From contig CM067570.1 of assembly GCA_034336665.1 (NCBI GenBank), forward strand, positions 18,118,502 through 18,182,501: 64,000 bases of DNA, written 5' to 3'. The translations under genes were made by a program, and so were the position numbers. Shown in pieces: positions 15,601 through 64,000 of the stretch. The number at the start of each line of letters is the position of its first letter. Position 1 is the stretch's first letter. This stretch comes from Luscinia megarhynchos (Eukaryota > Chordata > Aves > Passeriformes > Turdidae). The notes beneath the pieces are model-generated. The model made no database searches, was not told the DNA's origin, and saw nothing but the letters and a program-made list of their open reading frames with translations.

Positions 15601-16352
15601 AATTTATACAAAGATCCCCCCAGTAGGTATTAGCTGTCAGTTTCCCTGAGACAGAGGATACAGCAAAATTAACATAGCTGCTTTGAAGGGAAGAGCTGTT
15701 AGCTGGGAGACACCAGTGAGTTTCTGATCAAATGCAATATGCGTTTGGGCAGGGCTCAAATTCCCTCCAAGGAACCCATTTACCTGACACATCCTCATGA
15801 ACCATGAAAAATACTTGTTTTTCTCACTTTGGTACCATGCTGTCTAGATCACTCTCATTCAAACTGAGGAGGAGCGATGACAGATGGTAACACACCGGTA
15901 ATTCTACCCAACGCGGAATACATTCAGACTCCGTAATACCGCTTTTCCCTGCGCAGCGGACCAAGGGCTGAGTTTCGGGAGGCGAGGCAGGGAAGCCCAG
16001 CGTTTGGGGAGGAGCGGCCCCGCCCCGTTACCTGCCCTCAGCGCGCCGTAGGCCCGGTAGAAGAGCAGCACGGGGTCCGCGCCCAGCTGCGCCAGCGCCT
16101 CCTCCGCCGCGGCCCGGGCGTGCTGGAAGAGCCTCTCCTGGCAGTAGTAATTGAGCAGCGCCTGCGGGGAAGCGGCCGCGGGTCACCGGTGCCAACGCTT
16201 CGCCCCGGGACGGCCCCGGGGACACCACCGCTCCCACCGCCCCGTCCCGCCCCAGCCCGGCTGGCCGCACTGCGGGCCGGCACCCCCACCCCTCCATCCC
16301 TCCGCCGGGGCGGCACGGCGGTGGCGCCCACCTGCTGCACCTCAGCGTCCAT
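602..16352 (-). CDS. TTC21B: TTC21B (IFT139), 5' part, coding exons 1-16
   Basis: IFT139 is a tetratricopeptide-repeat subunit of the IFT-A complex, which drives retrograde intraflagellar transport and entry of membrane proteins into cilia. Sixteen minus-strand exons (21, 130, 111, 167, 123, 158, 85, 99, 193, 98, 201, 130, 158, 225, 239 and 73 nt) join in frame to 2211 nt, or 737 codons, against about 1316 residues in the human protein, so roughly 56% is present. The translation follows human IFT139 throughout, with long identical blocks such as [19 protein letters not shown] and [10 protein letters not shown]. It is almost wholly helical TPR units, and no signal peptide or membrane segment is seen. 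All introns are GT-AG. The first ATG is in a CpG island. No frameshift or internal stop was found. The rest of the gene lies left of position 1. Confidence 0.97.
984..1222 (-). CDS. TTC21B: TTC21B coding exon 15 (codons 634-713)
   Basis: The 239-nt exon begins [17 protein letters not shown] and contains [18 protein letters not shown] and [17 protein letters not shown], as in human. The acceptor is TTTGCAG and the donor GTAAAA. It ends in phase 2. Confidence 0.96.
1798..2022 (-). CDS. TTC21B: TTC21B coding exon 14 (codons 559-633)
   Basis: The 225-nt, phase-0 exon starts [20 protein letters not shown] and ends with [15 protein letters not shown]. The middle (SSSKTKGKS) is a basic, low-complexity linker that is also variable in human. 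The acceptor is TTTTTTAG and the donor GTAAGATG. Confidence 0.95.
2892..3049 (-). CDS. TTC21B: TTC21B coding exon 13 (codons 506-558)
   Basis: The 158-nt exon encodes [20 protein letters not shown] and then [14 protein letters not shown], a canonical TPR pair, ending CLSYNFE. Human has [20 protein letters not shown]. The acceptor is CTTCCTAG and the donor GTGAGT. Confidence 0.96.
3485..3614 (-). CDS. TTC21B: TTC21B coding exon 12 (codons 463-505)
   Basis: The 130-nt exon starts [20 protein letters not shown] and contains [20 protein letters not shown]. Human has [20 protein letters not shown] here. The acceptor is GCTTCTAG and the donor GTAATA. It ends in phase 1. Confidence 0.95.
3615..5372 (-). 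other. TTC21B: TTC21B intron 11
   Basis: The intron is 1758 nt, AT-rich and GT-AG. I recognise no repeat family and no conserved reading frame. Confidence 0.7.
5373..5573 (-). CDS. TTC21B: TTC21B coding exon 11 (codons 396-462)
   Basis: The 201-nt, phase-0 exon begins [20 protein letters not shown] and contains [19 protein letters not shown] and [18 protein letters not shown]. Human is closely similar. The acceptor TTTTCTGTAG has a good pyrimidine tract, and the donor is GTAAGC. Confidence 0.97.
6084..6181 (-). CDS. TTC21B: TTC21B coding exon 10 (codons 363-395)
   Basis: The 98-nt exon encodes [20 protein letters not shown] and ends IQQSIGKSG, matching human [20 protein letters not shown] and IQQSIGKS. 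The acceptor is GTGTTACAG and the donor GTAGGA. It ends on a codon boundary. Confidence 0.95.
7097..7289 (-). CDS. TTC21B: TTC21B coding exon 9 (codons 299-362)
   Basis: The 193-nt exon starts [20 protein letters not shown] and carries the best conserved TPR of the window, [14 protein letters not shown] followed by [19 protein letters not shown]. Human differs at only a few positions. The acceptor is TACCATTAG and the donor GTAAGG. It ends in phase 1. Confidence 0.97.
7879..7977 (-). CDS. TTC21B: TTC21B coding exon 8 (codons 266-298)
   Basis: The 99-nt, phase-0 exon contains [17 protein letters not shown] and ends MALAFSRT. Human reads ENLGNTLDAMEPQNAQLF and ITLAFSRT. The acceptor is TCTCCAAG and the donor GTGAGTATG. 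Confidence 0.94.
7978..9340 (-). other. TTC21B: TTC21B intron 7
   Basis: The intron is 1363 nt. Open frames in it are fortuitous, with no recognisable protein similarity. No identifiable repeat. Confidence 0.7.
9341..9425 (-). CDS. TTC21B: TTC21B coding exon 7 (codons 237-265)
   Basis: The 85-nt exon encodes [20 protein letters not shown] and ends CREGNISE. Human has [20 protein letters not shown] and CREGDIEK at the same place. The acceptor is GGCTTTAG and the donor GTGAGT. It returns the frame to phase 0. Confidence 0.94.
9835..9992 (-). CDS. TTC21B: TTC21B coding exon 6 (codons 185-237)
   Basis: The 158-nt exon encodes a segment with [19 protein letters not shown] and [19 protein letters not shown], nearly identical to human. 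The donor, GTTGAGTATG, is unusual in having T at +3. The acceptor is TTCCATTAG. It ends in phase 2. Confidence 0.95.
9993..11306 (-). other. TTC21B: TTC21B intron 5
   Basis: The intron is 1314 nt and AT-rich. Nothing is recognisable beyond the splice sites. Confidence 0.7.
11307..11429 (-). CDS. TTC21B: TTC21B coding exon 5 (codons 144-184)
   Basis: The 123-nt exon encodes [15 protein letters not shown] and then a TPR segment ending FALLGK, matching human GHVLKAWLDITRGKE and FALLGK. The acceptor is TTAACAG and the donor GTAAGT. It is in phase 0 at both ends. Confidence 0.95.
11430..13651 (-). other. TTC21B: TTC21B intron 4, longest in this gene here
   Basis: The intron is 2222 nt and strongly AT-rich. 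Short A and T runs occur, including a TTAA-repeat patch near 12507-12521. I see no mobile element or coding segment. Confidence 0.7.
13652..13818 (-). CDS. TTC21B: TTC21B coding exon 4 (codons 88-143)
   Basis: The 167-nt exon begins [20 protein letters not shown] and holds a clear TPR pair ([20 protein letters not shown]). Human has [20 protein letters not shown]. The acceptor is TTTTCAG and the donor GTAACT. It ends on a codon boundary with GGKE. Confidence 0.96.
14010..14270 (+). mobile_element. CR1 LINE fragment, reverse-transcriptase region
   Basis: The plus strand of TTC21B intron 3 carries a 5'-truncated, 3'-incomplete CR1 copy. It follows the CR1 ORF2 stretch that encodes the conserved GNYRP-V-L core: GGAAGTCCCAG, then GGTTAGCCAATATGATG, then AACTACAGGCCTGTCTGCCT, then CAGGGGATCAGGCCC, ending near GAGGGAAAGGCT at about 14265. 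The frame is broken by small indels, so it is a dead relic inserted antisense to TTC21B. Family assignment is by recognition of the consensus; the ends are approximate. Confidence 0.85.
14965..15075 (-). CDS. TTC21B: TTC21B coding exon 3 (codons 51-87)
   Basis: The 111-nt exon encodes a segment containing [20 protein letters not shown], matching human [20 protein letters not shown]. It starts after TTTACTAG and ends before GTATGC, with phase 1 at both ends. It completes the second N-terminal helical repeat. Confidence 0.95.
16032..16161 (-). CDS. TTC21B: TTC21B coding exon 2 (codons 8-50)
   Basis: The exon is 130 nt and very GC-rich, lying inside the CpG island. It opens [15 protein letters not shown], against INYYCQERYFHHV in human, and starts the first TPR-like helix pair. 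It runs from acceptor CCCCGCAG to donor GTAACG and ends in phase 1. Several alanine and leucine codons use G or C at the third base, unlike the AT-rich downstream exons, as expected of a promoter island. Confidence 0.95.
16332..16352 (-). CDS. TTC21B: TTC21B coding exon 1 (codons 1-7)
   Basis: This tiny exon encodes MDAEVQQ and ends at a GTGGGC donor. The human protein begins MDSQELK and also has seven codons here. The ATG has A at -3 and G at +4. An in-frame ATG 20 codons upstream, at 16412, was not chosen because it overlaps a CCAAT box, has C at -3, and human IFT139 has no such extension. Confidence 0.9.
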
Positions 16353-16612
16353 CGTCGCTACCCAACGCCAGTGCGGGGCGGCTCCGGAAGGGTGAGGATA
16401 GCGCCGCGCCATTGGCTCGGGCGGGAAGGAGGCGGGAGAGACACGGGAAGGAATCCTCCAGGAAGGCGGCGGGGCGGGACCCCGGGGCGAGCCTGAGGGA
16501 GCGCGATGGCGGCTGGCGGCGCCGTGGCGCCCCCTGCCGGCGGGCGGGAGGCGGCCGTGCCTCGGGGGCGCTCGCGGCCGGAGTGCCGGACGGGAGCCTT
16601 GGGAATGTGTAA

Positions 16613-17690
16613 TTGCCTTGGTTTTCTTGGCTAGATAGAGAAACTCCGTTTAAAACCTGACAGAGGCATGACAAACAAGTTGGGGTTTTTTACATACTTT
16701 TCCAGGTAACCCTTTAAGACATATTTTGTCCACATATTAATAAAGAAAGTACATATCTTTTAATTCTGATACTTAGGCATTTGTAATCAGTTGTAGACCT
16801 CGTTTTTCATAATGTATTTTACAACAATTTTGCAGGGTAAAATGTCCCTCCCTTGACAAATTTGTTATGAATTTCAGGGAAAATGTTACGAAATTTTATT
16901 TCTGCATTAGCCACTAAGCAAGCATAGAGACTACAAATGCTCATCAACCGGTTTCATATTAAGTTCAGTATTCACCTATAAGTGTTTTCATTGTAAGTTG
17001 TAGGGGAACGCAATATAAAATTATGTAAACGTGTAAAATTAATATTTTCAGAAATTCACTGAAGCAATTGATAAAGAATAAGGAACAGACCCGTTTTCCA
17101 GATGCATTTGTTTTCCCCCTATCGGTACCCACAAATGGTTGCTTCTAGGAATGGGGTGCTTCCAGAGAGATTTCTAAAATTCCTGTGGGAAAGACCAATG
17201 ATTTATTCATTCCAACACCATTTCACCTTTTTCAGAAACGCACTCAAATGTGAGATGCTCTGTAGCCTGCTTGTGAACAGCGCCCAGCAAGAATAAACTG
17301 GCTCTCCATCCAGGTTGGGGAATGCCATGGATCTAGTACTATTTTCTGTCCTCGTTTTGTGTTTGTGAACTCCTGAATGCTCAGTTCTCGTTCCTGGGAC
17401 TGCTCTGAGCCTCCTGGGACACGGCAGGGCAGCTCTGGTACCCGATGGATGTGCGCCCCACTGCACGGAGCTGCTGCATGGAGGCACTCAGGGCAGAACT
17501 ACTGACACGGGCAGAAGCATCATGCCTAACACACATTAAATAAGAAATCCCTAATTAGTGACTAACAAGGATTTTCTTACATGAAAGAACAGTATAGCTG
17601 CTGTAAAGGTTTTCAGTATCCTCTCAGTCTGTGGTTTAAAAGCATACTTTTTTTTAATATTAATGTCAGATAATAAACACAAAAGGAATG
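16613..17690. other. Intergenic spacer between the TTC21B promoter and the SCN1A 3' end
   Basis: About 1.1 kb separates the CpG island from the likely SCN1A polyadenylation site. It is AT-rich except for a GC-richer patch at about 17300-17515 that I cannot assign. No gene is seen. Confidence 0.6.
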
Positions 17691-19777
17691 TACAATAAAA
17701 AATGTAATCTTTATTATTTTGACGCATTAATAATGTTCTTCAGCATCAGTTAGGGTAATAGCATTTTCCTGCATGCAGTTCACTAATACAGATTTAGTCA
17801 ATAATTTTAATAAAAGTAATCTATATTTAATTTTCCTGTGTAAGAAACATAAAATGTCCTGATGGATTGGATTATACAATTTTGCTACTTTCTCTGTGAA
17901 AAAATATTGTGGACCCTAGATAACATTTAGAACTGTTCTAGTGCAGCATGAATGGGAAAAAAAAATCTGTGAGTAAATATGAGGAAAGATTCAGGATTCT
18001 CTGAAAGAAAGATAATATCTGAAAACTTATGATGCAGGCACTGCTTAGACATTCAATTTGAACTTTAGACCATTTCCCAACTGCAAAAAAAAATCCCCAA
18101 AAACATAGCTTTTTAGAAGCAAATTATGAACCTATTTCGCAGAAATTATTTATATGTTGGCAAATACTGTAAAAAATAAGATCCTACAGTTATCCATTCA
18201 CTTAGTTATATCTTGTTCTCTGGAGTTCTTCTGTGAAAAAGTGCTATGGACTGAAAGTAACAAAAATGTTGTGACATCAACCTGAAGATAAAATTCAGTT
18301 CTTGTTTTATGTACATAATGCTGAAAAATAAAATAAAATGATTTTTACAGTATTTATATTTGCTTATAAAATTCTAACATTATTTTCAACAGGTTTAGTA
18401 GTTTTCAACATCTGTACAGTTTGGATATACACTATATGCTTTTCACTGAAAATTAAGAAATGTAGAACAAATAAGTTCCTAAGTAGCTGCAAAATATTGC
18501 TTAATGGTATGGAGGAATGAGGTCTTTTTGAGTAGTTTATTTCATTTAGCTCTGATGTATGGCTTCCCATGTTTAAGAATCCTGGACAGTTAAAGGAATA
18601 GCAGCATTGGCAATATAAACATGCATTGATTGCATCCAAACTATCTATAATGGTAGATAATACGTAATTTTACCTGTCGAATGCTTGCACACTACACTTA
18701 TTGTGGTACATATTTGATGCAATAAATGTGCTAAAGTCATTATCTGTTTGCTCAAACATGCACCACAGGTTAAAAATTATTTACATAGCAGAGGGCTTTT
18801 CATTAACGTGTACAACATCAACCTTACTGAGAGCTGAAGATGGCTAAACAATACTGCAGGATAAAGCAGAATAACTTTATAGAGGGCTCTTTTTGATCAA
18901 TTTGGTGGGCTGAGGCAGATTCATTTAGTATTCGTATGCAGAAAGACATTTGACAAAGACAAAATCTGTGACTCCAGACCTAGGAGGAAGTTTCCACCTT
19001 CTGAAACTTAATGGTCTGTGCAAAAAGTAAACCATATTTACTATTCTTGTGAGTTGTAGAGGACTTTACAGGCATACTAAGACTTGTTTGAACATGATAC
19101 AACATGAATACATTAATTAAGCACCTCAAAATCTGTTTTTCCTTTCCAGAAACACTGTGCTAAAAAAAACCTGTTGTTCTTTATGACTTAATGTTATTTT
19201 CATGCATGATCTCTAAGTGCAGCATGCTGTCATGCAAATAATTTCTGTGTGTATATTAGCTGTGTAATAGAACACCTGGCCCTTGTACCTGTAAAGGTGT
19301 ACTTAATTCCCTGCCCCAACAGAAACCCCATTTACAAAAATAGTCACATATAATAAACAACATATGAATAAAAACAAGATGAATCCACCAACACAGATTT
19401 TTGTAAAAATATGAAGTATGTGGCAGTTGAAATGCAAACAGTGGATACAGTTACCATATTGTTTTATGCTAAACACACAAATACTTGGTTTCACACCCCT
19501 TTAACTGGTCCCTACAGTCTGTGTAGCCATTTTTTCTCTCCTCTTCAGCAGTGTCAGCTGGTAGTGAGAACAGTAACCTCCTGTCAAAGTTGTTTCTTCT
19601 TATCACAGTCACAGTCACTGACAAGGGGTCACTGTCTTTTAATAGGCACTGACCTTTAATGTACAGTATATTTGTAAAAATTGTCAGTTTGGCATAGACC
19701 TCCTTCAGGAGTCCTGTTGACACAAACACAGGCTATGAACTACTTTGCACATATATTATTTTGCTTGCTATTTGCTC
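17690..19777 (-). other. SCN1A: Presumed SCN1A 3' UTR
   Basis: This is the AT-rich sequence after the SCN1A TAA, with no convincing open frame. The lower limit is set by the AATAAA at 17710-17715 and is not certain. I recognise no repeat inside it. Confidence 0.55.
17710..17715 (-). terminator. SCN1A: Candidate SCN1A polyadenylation signal
   Basis: A minus-strand AATAAA lies 2063 nt past the stop codon, giving a 3' UTR near 2 kb, a length similar to that of mammalian SCN1A. Another AATAAA at 18536-18541 could give a UTR near 1.2 kb. Choice between them is inference; transcript ends would decide it. Confidence 0.45.
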
Positions 19778-59667
<39,890 letters not shown>

Positions 59668-60547
59668 CTGTTTCAAAAAGAATTTAAAAAATTATAAAAT
59701 TAAAAATACAGCCATTATCTCGAAAAGTTTTAAGGTGGTTTCTGATCCAATTTTTATCAAGCAGTGTTATTTTCTTAGCAGGACAACAACTTTAGAGTAA
59801 ATGACATTATGAGTTTCATTAAGCACTATCACTCACAGCACTCACTAGTAAACTGCCAAAATTTACTAAAAATTCTGTCAAATGCTTCTGGATGTGGATT
59901 CTCCCTTCTGTCTGATCACTGAACTAAATCATGCTTTGTGAAATAACGTACAGTTGTTTATTAAAATAATTACAAGCTATCTGAAAAAATATTCTCAAAA
60001 TTTCTTTAAAACTTTCTGATCAGTATTGCCAGGGGGTTCAGTTTGCTGCTCAGAAGCACTTGTGACAGTTATCTAATACGTAAACCCTGCAAAAACCCAC
60101 CCAGTTGCCAGTGGCTCTGATGGTCACGGGTGTGCACACACTGCAGCTGTAGCCCCCTGACTGTATGAAGGTCCTGGCATATACCTAAATTTAACTCAGA
60201 CATAATTACTGCAGCAGTCACAACTTCTTAAGTAAGATTTTAAGAGTACATGACAGAAATCAAAATCATTGAACACCTGAGTAAAATCAATTGGGTAAGT
60301 TCCACCAAATTACCCCATAACCAACCATCCCATAGTCTGTACAGTAAGGCTATAGTTAAAGGACATTTTAGATGGTTTAAATAACAAAGACATTGATCTA
60401 TCTCTTACAAGAACTAAGAGACGAGTAAAAATTTGTGCTTATTAAGATTCATCTTGACTGTATCCTTGAGAACTGTTTTTCTTTTCCCCCTCAAAGCAGA
60501 TACCTACAGTCTTGATTCCTAAAGTCTTGATTTTTGGAAGAATTATC

Positions 60548-60567
60548 ACAGGAGAAGCTTCTCCTGT
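60548..60567. repeat. Perfect 20-bp palindrome
   Basis: ACAGGAGAAGCTTCTCCTGT is its own reverse complement, centred on a HindIII site. It lies in SCN1A intron 6. No associated element is seen. Confidence 0.8.
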
Positions 60568-62826
60568 AATGACAATCTCCCATTTGATCACAGATGTTTT
60601 TTATATAGGGTCAGACCATGTGTCACATTTCTGATGGAATCCAAAAGTATTGCCTCAGGCTGTCTGTAAGGACAGGACAGGGAAAATGGTCATGCTCCTC
60701 TGAGCACCTCTCTAGCTCCAATCATAGCAGCTGATTTGTAGCAACTTCAGAATTAAGGTGGTACTTTTTTTGCTTCCTGAAATTTGAACCCCATGTTGGA
60801 TTTCTTTTTCATTTAACTGTCCTGTTAGATTCCCTTAAAATGATCTCATTTGAAAATGAGTGCAGGTGAGTTTAAACTTGACTCTGTGCTGCCCAACCAG
60901 GCTACTACAGACACAAATGAACTCTGAGTCTGAGCAGGTGTCACAAGCTGCTGGCTCAGCATGTATTGATTTGCTGCAAGAAGGAACACAGCACCTGGGC
61001 TAGCTGCATCACTCCATCCTGTTAGCAAAACTCACCATTTGGAAAAATGAGTCTTTAAGCTGTGCGTAGACCTTGTTCTGACACTTTGCACAGGGCTCAT
61101 TTTCAGTGTCTAATGGTGTATCTGTATCTCACAGGGAACAATCTTCTGTGCTGTGCCAGTTGCACAGCCCTGTGTGTGGCTGCTGCCACTCTGGGCTGGT
61201 GTGCATTGCAGAGCTGCTCTGTGCAGAAACACAGCTGTAAACAGAAAGCTGACAGGATGCTGGCCACAGCTGACCCTTAGAAAGCAAATCTTATTCTGCC
61301 TTATGTCAGCTAATCATGATTAAAACATGCTGGAACATAACAGCTTGTTGGGAAGAATTCAAACCTGCCTTGATATGGTTTACATGGAGCAGTCACTCCT
61401 GATCAGCTCTGCACCAGCTGAGCTGAACTGCTACAACAGGTCTGCATTCAGGTTCTGTGCTGCAGACAAGATGTGCCCTGCAAGGGTGCTGTACTTGCCA
61501 GCTCCACAGAAACTAGAGCCCCACAGGCTTTCTCTGAGTGCACTGACACACTTGGGCAACTGCTCAAAATATTACTATGACAGGAGAATTTTTATAACAC
61601 ACAGGCTGAGCAGTATAAGTATGTACCCTTATCCAGACGCAAAACTTGGAATTGTGTTTTACCAAAGTTAAGTGAAAAATCCCTCATTACACTAATGGTG
61701 TAAGTTTGGCTCCTCTTTAATTGATTGGGAAATGGGAAAGCTCCCTAGGTGGTGAGCACCTAACTTCAAGCAAGATTAAAGCTGTTTGAGTAAGCATAGG
61801 GTATGAAAAGCACAGAGAATAACTGGTATTTCATAAAATGGATTGTGAGATGCTTTTTCTCAGAAAAAAATTGCTCATGGAAAGCTTGTTAATACAAACC
61901 TCAGCTTGTCTGGAACTAAGTTTATCAGAATTCTGATCTTGGAAAAAGAAAAAGGGGGGGAAAAAAAGAGTGCTTGGCTCATTAATGCCAGAAATGCTTA
62001 CATAAAGACCCTCTAAATGGTGTCTCCAAATATGAGCTCAGTGGTAAATTTAGGACTTACATGCCTTTTTCTGCATAGTATACACAACTAATGGCATAAT
62101 AACTTCCATAATTCCTACAGAAAACACTGCCTTTTCACTGCTCTGAGCTGCAGGTAAAGAACAGCTTATTGCCCTGTGAAGCAGCTGGCTTTTTTATCTT
62201 GTCTGCCCACCCACAAGCAAAAAGAGAGCAGGAACTGTAAGAAGATAATTTTTCTCTTTGAAACTGCTGGTAAGCAAGGACAACCTTATTAACTTCATAA
62301 TAAGATTTATAATTTCATTATAAATTTCAGAATACATATGAAGTTCTGTAAATATACCAAAGGTTCATGTAGCCATTCAATAAAGCACTTCCTGGAACCA
62401 ATTCAATTGAGCTTTATTTTTAGGGGGCTTCAGGTCTTCTTTAAATCAAATGAAATCAGAACTTAAGTTTACAAATTCTTTGTTAAAAAGTCGGGAAATT
62501 AAGTTTGGCCTTGAAGTCTAGGTCTTCATTAGGAGACTGCTTAGACTGTCATACTCCATGGCATGGGATCTCCATGAATTCACATGTTCAAGTAAATTGA
62601 GTTTCAGAAAATGATTGGTTTAAGAAATTCAGATGGAAATCCATCATAGTCATTGATTAGCTGTGTGATCGCAGTTAGAAGCTGTCTCACTTCTATTCAA
62701 AATTTGGCTTTGACTTCAGCTACTGAACCTGTTATATCTCTGCCTGCTAGATCAAAGATATGTCTATTATGAAAATTCTGTTCCCCATGGATTTTTTTTT
62801 TTAGCTGTGATCAAATAACCCCTTAA

Positions 62827-63105
62827 ACCTCCTCTTTGATATGCTAAGTAGGCTGAGCTCCTGGTCTATCTTGGTATAAAGCATGTTTTCCAACCCTTTA
62901 ATCATTCTGCTCTTTTTTGAACTTCCTCCATTTTTTCAACTTTCTATCTAAATTGAACTTTATATAGTATTCCAGTAGCAACTGAAGTAATTCTAAATTC
63001 TAAATTCAGGGGTAATTCTGTTTTCCTGGTCAATAATTTATTTATGTGAACAGGATGTTATTTTGCTTTTTGGCTGCAGAGTTTTAGCCTTAATTAGTCA
63101 GTCCT
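62827..63105 (-). mobile_element. Old, diverged CR1 LINE fragment
   Basis: The plus strand reads like a degraded antisense CR1 ORF2: CCTCCTCTTTGATATGCTAA, GGCTGAGCTCC, TTTCCAACCCTTTAATCATT, AGTATTCCAGTAG, GGGGTAATTC, then CAGGATG and GCTTTTTGGCTGCAG, in CR1 order. The element is therefore sense on the minus strand. Divergence is clearly higher than in the other two copies. The ends are approximate. Confidence 0.72.
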
Positions 63106-64000
63106 GGCTGCACCAGACTGCCTTAGGTGCCTCAGCCTCTGTATTGTTAAGGGCTTTCCAATTGCACTCCTGCCTTTCATTTTCCCTGCAGCCTTACACA
63201 CAAGCTGCTGTGGTAGTGTCTTCCAGTGCCTCTGTGGCACTATTTTTCCTGTGTCCTCATATTGTTCTTCATGTCACTTTTATTCTCATGACATCACACT
63301 TGCAAACACACTATTGCCACAGCAGGTGCTCAGATGAAGCAATTATCTCTGGTGTGAGATTCACCTCTCTTTCTCCTCCTTTTTCCTATTCTTTGCTTCT
63401 GGCTTTTGGTTTATATTAAGTGACCTAATAACATGCATGTACAAGCTTAAAAACCAGTCATCCATGCAGCACCCACTCTGATCAAAGGGTACACCAATTA
63501 GTGCTAATAGCACTGTAAGAAGAAGCAAGCTGTAGGGAATTTGAGGAGATGCTAATGAAAATCAGAGATGCTATGGGAAAAGTGTTGTGATTACTGCTGC
63601 ACTATAAAGGATACTCAAGTGAGGAGACTCACCTGGAGATCCCATGACTTCTCTTTGCAGCTGGCCACTGTGATCTCTTTTCTATATCTCTCTCCCCTTT
63701 ATTCTTAATTTACCCCAAAATTGCCATTCACTGTTAGAGATGATGTATGGCATCATCTACAGTCTCTATGCAAACCTGTCTCAACATGAACTGTGAGCAT
63801 TGATTTGTAGGATAGGTTTGTCCCCTCACATTCAACTGGAATGCATTTCTTAATCCACTCTCAGTTTGCCAGACTGCTCTGTATCAGCAAAACTGGTTGA
63901 AAAATCATACTTTGGGAAATTATCAAAGTGGAAAGATGCATTAAAACAAGGTTTGAAGGAGTTTGTCTGAGGTTGCTGCTACTCAAGGTTTTAAATAACC

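Larger units (their letters stand above)
15950..16610 (-). promoter_or_regulatory. TTC21B: TTC21B CpG-island promoter
   Basis: This roughly 650-nt block is dense in C, G and CpG within otherwise AT-rich DNA, and covers TTC21B exons 1 and 2 and the sequence upstream. A minus-strand CCAAT box (ATTGG on plus, 16411-16415) lies about 60 nt upstream of the ATG, suggesting a transcription start between the two. No TATA box is apparent. Open frames on both strands here are by-products of high GC. The island could fire in both directions, but no rightward gene is seen. Confidence 0.85.
59668..64000 (-). other. SCN1A: SCN1A intron 6 (partial)
   Basis: At least 4.3 kb of intron continues past the window. 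I searched by eye for exon 6 (domain I S5, with LQLFMGNL) and did not find it. It contains an old CR1 fragment, a 20-bp palindrome (60548-60567) and a GC-richer stretch at about 61060-61560 that I cannot assign. Confidence 0.7.

Noticed and set aside
16354..16366. RFX X-box-like sequence GTCGCTACCCAAC upstream of the TTC21B ATG
   Set aside because: Ciliary genes often have X-boxes, but this one misses several consensus positions, so I do not call it.
16028..16674. Several overlapping open frames of 89-153 residues on both strands
   Set aside because: They lie in the CpG island, where stop codons are rare. Only the MDAEVQQ and ALLNYYCQ frames match a known protein.
61327..61671. A 114-residue plus-strand open frame in a GC-richer part of SCN1A intron 6
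   Set aside because: It has no recognisable domain and no splice or promoter context, and is likely fortuitous.
63063..63419. A 118-residue plus-strand open frame
   Set aside because: Its start overlaps the antisense of an old CR1 fragment, and the composition is low-complexity hydrophobic and serine-rich. There is no sign of a gene.

Overview
The window is nuclear DNA of a vertebrate, very probably a bird. It holds the 5' half of TTC21B (ciliary IFT139) and most of SCN1A (the Nav1.1 sodium channel alpha subunit), both on the minus strand. Support for a bird comes from CR1 LINE fragments of avian type, AT-rich introns that are compact for these genes, and protein sequence close to but distinct from the mammalian orthologues. 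The order TTC21B then SCN1A, both on one strand with the SCN1A 3' end facing the TTC21B promoter, is the known amniote synteny and helps decide that the channel is SCN1A rather than SCN2A, SCN3A or SCN9A.

Layout: 1-601 is TTC21B intron. 602-16352 carries TTC21B coding exons 1-16 in reverse order, about 737 codons, all with GT-AG borders and consistent phase; the 3' exons lie off the left edge. About 15950-16610 is the TTC21B CpG-island promoter. 16613-17690 is a short intergenic spacer. About 17690-19777 is the presumed SCN1A 3' UTR. 19778-59667 carries SCN1A coding exons 26 back to 7, about 1690 codons running from the domain I pore to the stop. 59668-64000 is SCN1A intron 6, with exons 1-6 off the right edge. 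Exon numbers follow the human coding exons.

The two genes share no pathway: TTC21B serves retrograde transport in cilia and SCN1A serves neuronal excitability, and they are simply conserved neighbours. Points that stand out are a U2-type AT-AC intron before the inactivation-gate exon; two preserved in-frame alternative donors in exon 11; a one-base insertion that breaks the frame of SCN1A exon 7 (probably an assembly error); a channel sequence mixing residues seen in mammalian SCN1A and SCN2A; three CR1 fragments; and a tRNA-like SINE relic. I found no undescribed gene system, CRISPR array or RNA gene.
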